A stretch of 6,691 nucleotides of DNA from an uncultured Thermoleophilia bacterium. Its GTDB lineage: Bacteria > Actinomycetota > Thermoleophilia > Gaiellales > F1-60-MAGs149. Below the pieces are notes generated by a model that worked only from the letters and a program-made list of their open reading frames with translations, was not told where the DNA came from and made no database searches. Location: assembly GCA_902806305.1 (NCBI GenBank), contig CADCWC010000221.1, positions 1-6,691 on the forward strand, in the 5' to 3' direction. Of the stretch, positions 6,329-6,691 are shown one piece after another. Numbering within the stretch: position 1 is the first letter of the stretch; each line of letters opens with the position of its first letter. The translations under genes and the position numbers were made by a program.

Positions 6329-6371
6329 GAGGGCGGCGCGCCGGCGGGGTCGCCGCCGGCGCGCCGCCCTC
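6329..6371 (-). terminator. Strong GC hairpin between the BatA-like gene and ftsY
   Basis: A perfect 19-bp inverted repeat with a 5-base loop (6348-6352) starts 3 bases after the stop of the BatA-like gene on the minus strand. Both arms contain GGCGCGCC (6335-6342 and 6358-6365). Downstream of the stem the minus strand reads CCACCTTTC, so the T-tract of a classical intrinsic terminator is weak. Its position right after a stop codon and 22 bases before the ftsY ATG fits termination or 3'-end protection of the upstream transcript. An attenuating role for ftsY is also possible. Confidence 0.6.
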
Positions 6372-6374
6372 GCG

Positions 6375-6691
6375 TCACATGAGCGCGAGCCGTCGCCGCA
6401 CGAGCCATTCGGCGGCGAGCAGCACGATGAGGAGCAGATACGCCCACGGGAGCGAGCGGATCCCTCGCAGCTCCGTGAGGGGCCCCGCGCCGCCGCGGCC
6501 GTCGAGCGCGCGCACCGTGGGGCGGCGCGGCAGCCATTCGGCCGACGCGTTCACCGCGAGCACCGAGCGCCCGCCGGCGGTCTCCACGTCGTAGACCCCC
6601 GCCGGCAGCGCGGGGCTCTCCGCCACGATGGCGCCGGGGGCGAAGCGCAGCGGTACCCGCGTCGTGCCGCCGGGCGCGCCGCGCCGCACGA
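6375..6691 (-). CDS. C-terminal end of a membrane protein, BatA/von Willebrand A-type (5' end off the window)
   Basis: About 105 codons are visible, open at the right edge and ending in TGA at 6377-6375. Visible in order are: a beta-rich extracytoplasmic-looking stretch (AGVYDVETAGGRSVLAVNAS), a proline/arginine/glycine-rich linker, then one hydrophobic segment (LPWAYLLLIVLLAAEWL) and a short basic tail (VRRRLALM). This pattern of a 'P.G.Y.V' strand, an 'AVN' strand, a closing transmembrane helix and an EWL-(arginine) end is what I recall from the C-termini of large BatA- or VWA-containing aerotolerance-type proteins, common in Bacteroidota and Gemmatimonadota. The VWA domain itself would lie outside the window, so the family call is tentative. 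The basic tail predicts a cytoplasmic C-terminus by the positive-inside rule. Confidence 0.6.
   Translation of the reverse strand, partial: VRRGAPGGTTRVPLRFAPGAIVAESPALPAGVYDVETAGGRSVLAVNASAEWLPRRPTVRALDGRGGAGPLTELRGIRSLPWAYLLLIVLLAAEWLVRRRLALM

Noticed and set aside
6307..6537. N-terminal extension of ftsY
   Set aside because: It would run through the hairpin and into the BatA-like gene, has no family similarity, and the NG core begins properly at the ATG at 6306.
1..6691. A novel defence, mobile or biosynthetic system
   Set aside because: All genes but the partial BatA-like one belong to well-known conserved families, and I see no transposase, integrase, repeats in arrays, toxin-antitoxin pair or unexplained long non-coding stretch.

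Overview
The window is a high-GC bacterial chromosomal segment in which every gene I can support lies on the minus strand. It is mostly housekeeping. Read in the direction of transcription (from high to low coordinates) it holds: the C-terminal end of a membrane-anchored BatA-like protein, a strong GC hairpin, ftsY, recG, rsmD, coaD, a DivIVA-like coiled-coil gene, a DUF177/YceD gene, and the dihydroxyacetone kinase subunit gene dhaK, which runs off the left edge. I see no RNA genes, CRISPR arrays, insertion sequences, attachment sites or phage genes, and no convincing undescribed system.

Right part (about 4100-6691). The BatA-like tail ends just before a 19-bp GC-rich hairpin, and ftsY starts about 20 bases beyond it. 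ftsY, recG, rsmD and coaD form a tight cluster: each of the three junctions is a 4-base GTGA overlap, where the GTG start of the next gene shares bases with the TGA stop of the previous one. Together they cover membrane targeting (FtsY), replication-fork rescue (RecG), 16S rRNA methylation (RsmD) and coenzyme A synthesis (CoaD). They are probably co-transcribed rather than functionally linked.

Left part (1-about 4100). After coaD come three short spacers of 90-96 bases, each leading into a gene with a clear Shine-Dalgarno sequence: the DivIVA-like gene, the DUF177 gene and dhaK. The order coaD - coiled-coil protein - DUF177 is, from memory, typical of Actinobacteria. The usual next gene, rpmF (ribosomal protein L32), is missing. 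Instead there is a good promoter (TTGACG, 18-base spacer, TAGCGT) overlapping the DUF177 stop codon, and it leads into dhaK as a separate transcription unit.

Organism. The left part looks actinobacterial, perhaps Thermoleophilia-like: coiled-coil/DUF177 context, TAnnnT-type -10 box and DhaK type. The right part (BatA-like tail, short FtsY without an acidic extension, N-terminal half of RecG) reminds me more of Gemmatimonadota. G-run density on the coding strand changes inside recG, near its most conserved helicase motifs. The main observation worth checking is therefore whether this contig is one genome, a recombinant recG, or an assembly chimera joined inside recG. These lineage judgements come from memory of protein families, not from searches.
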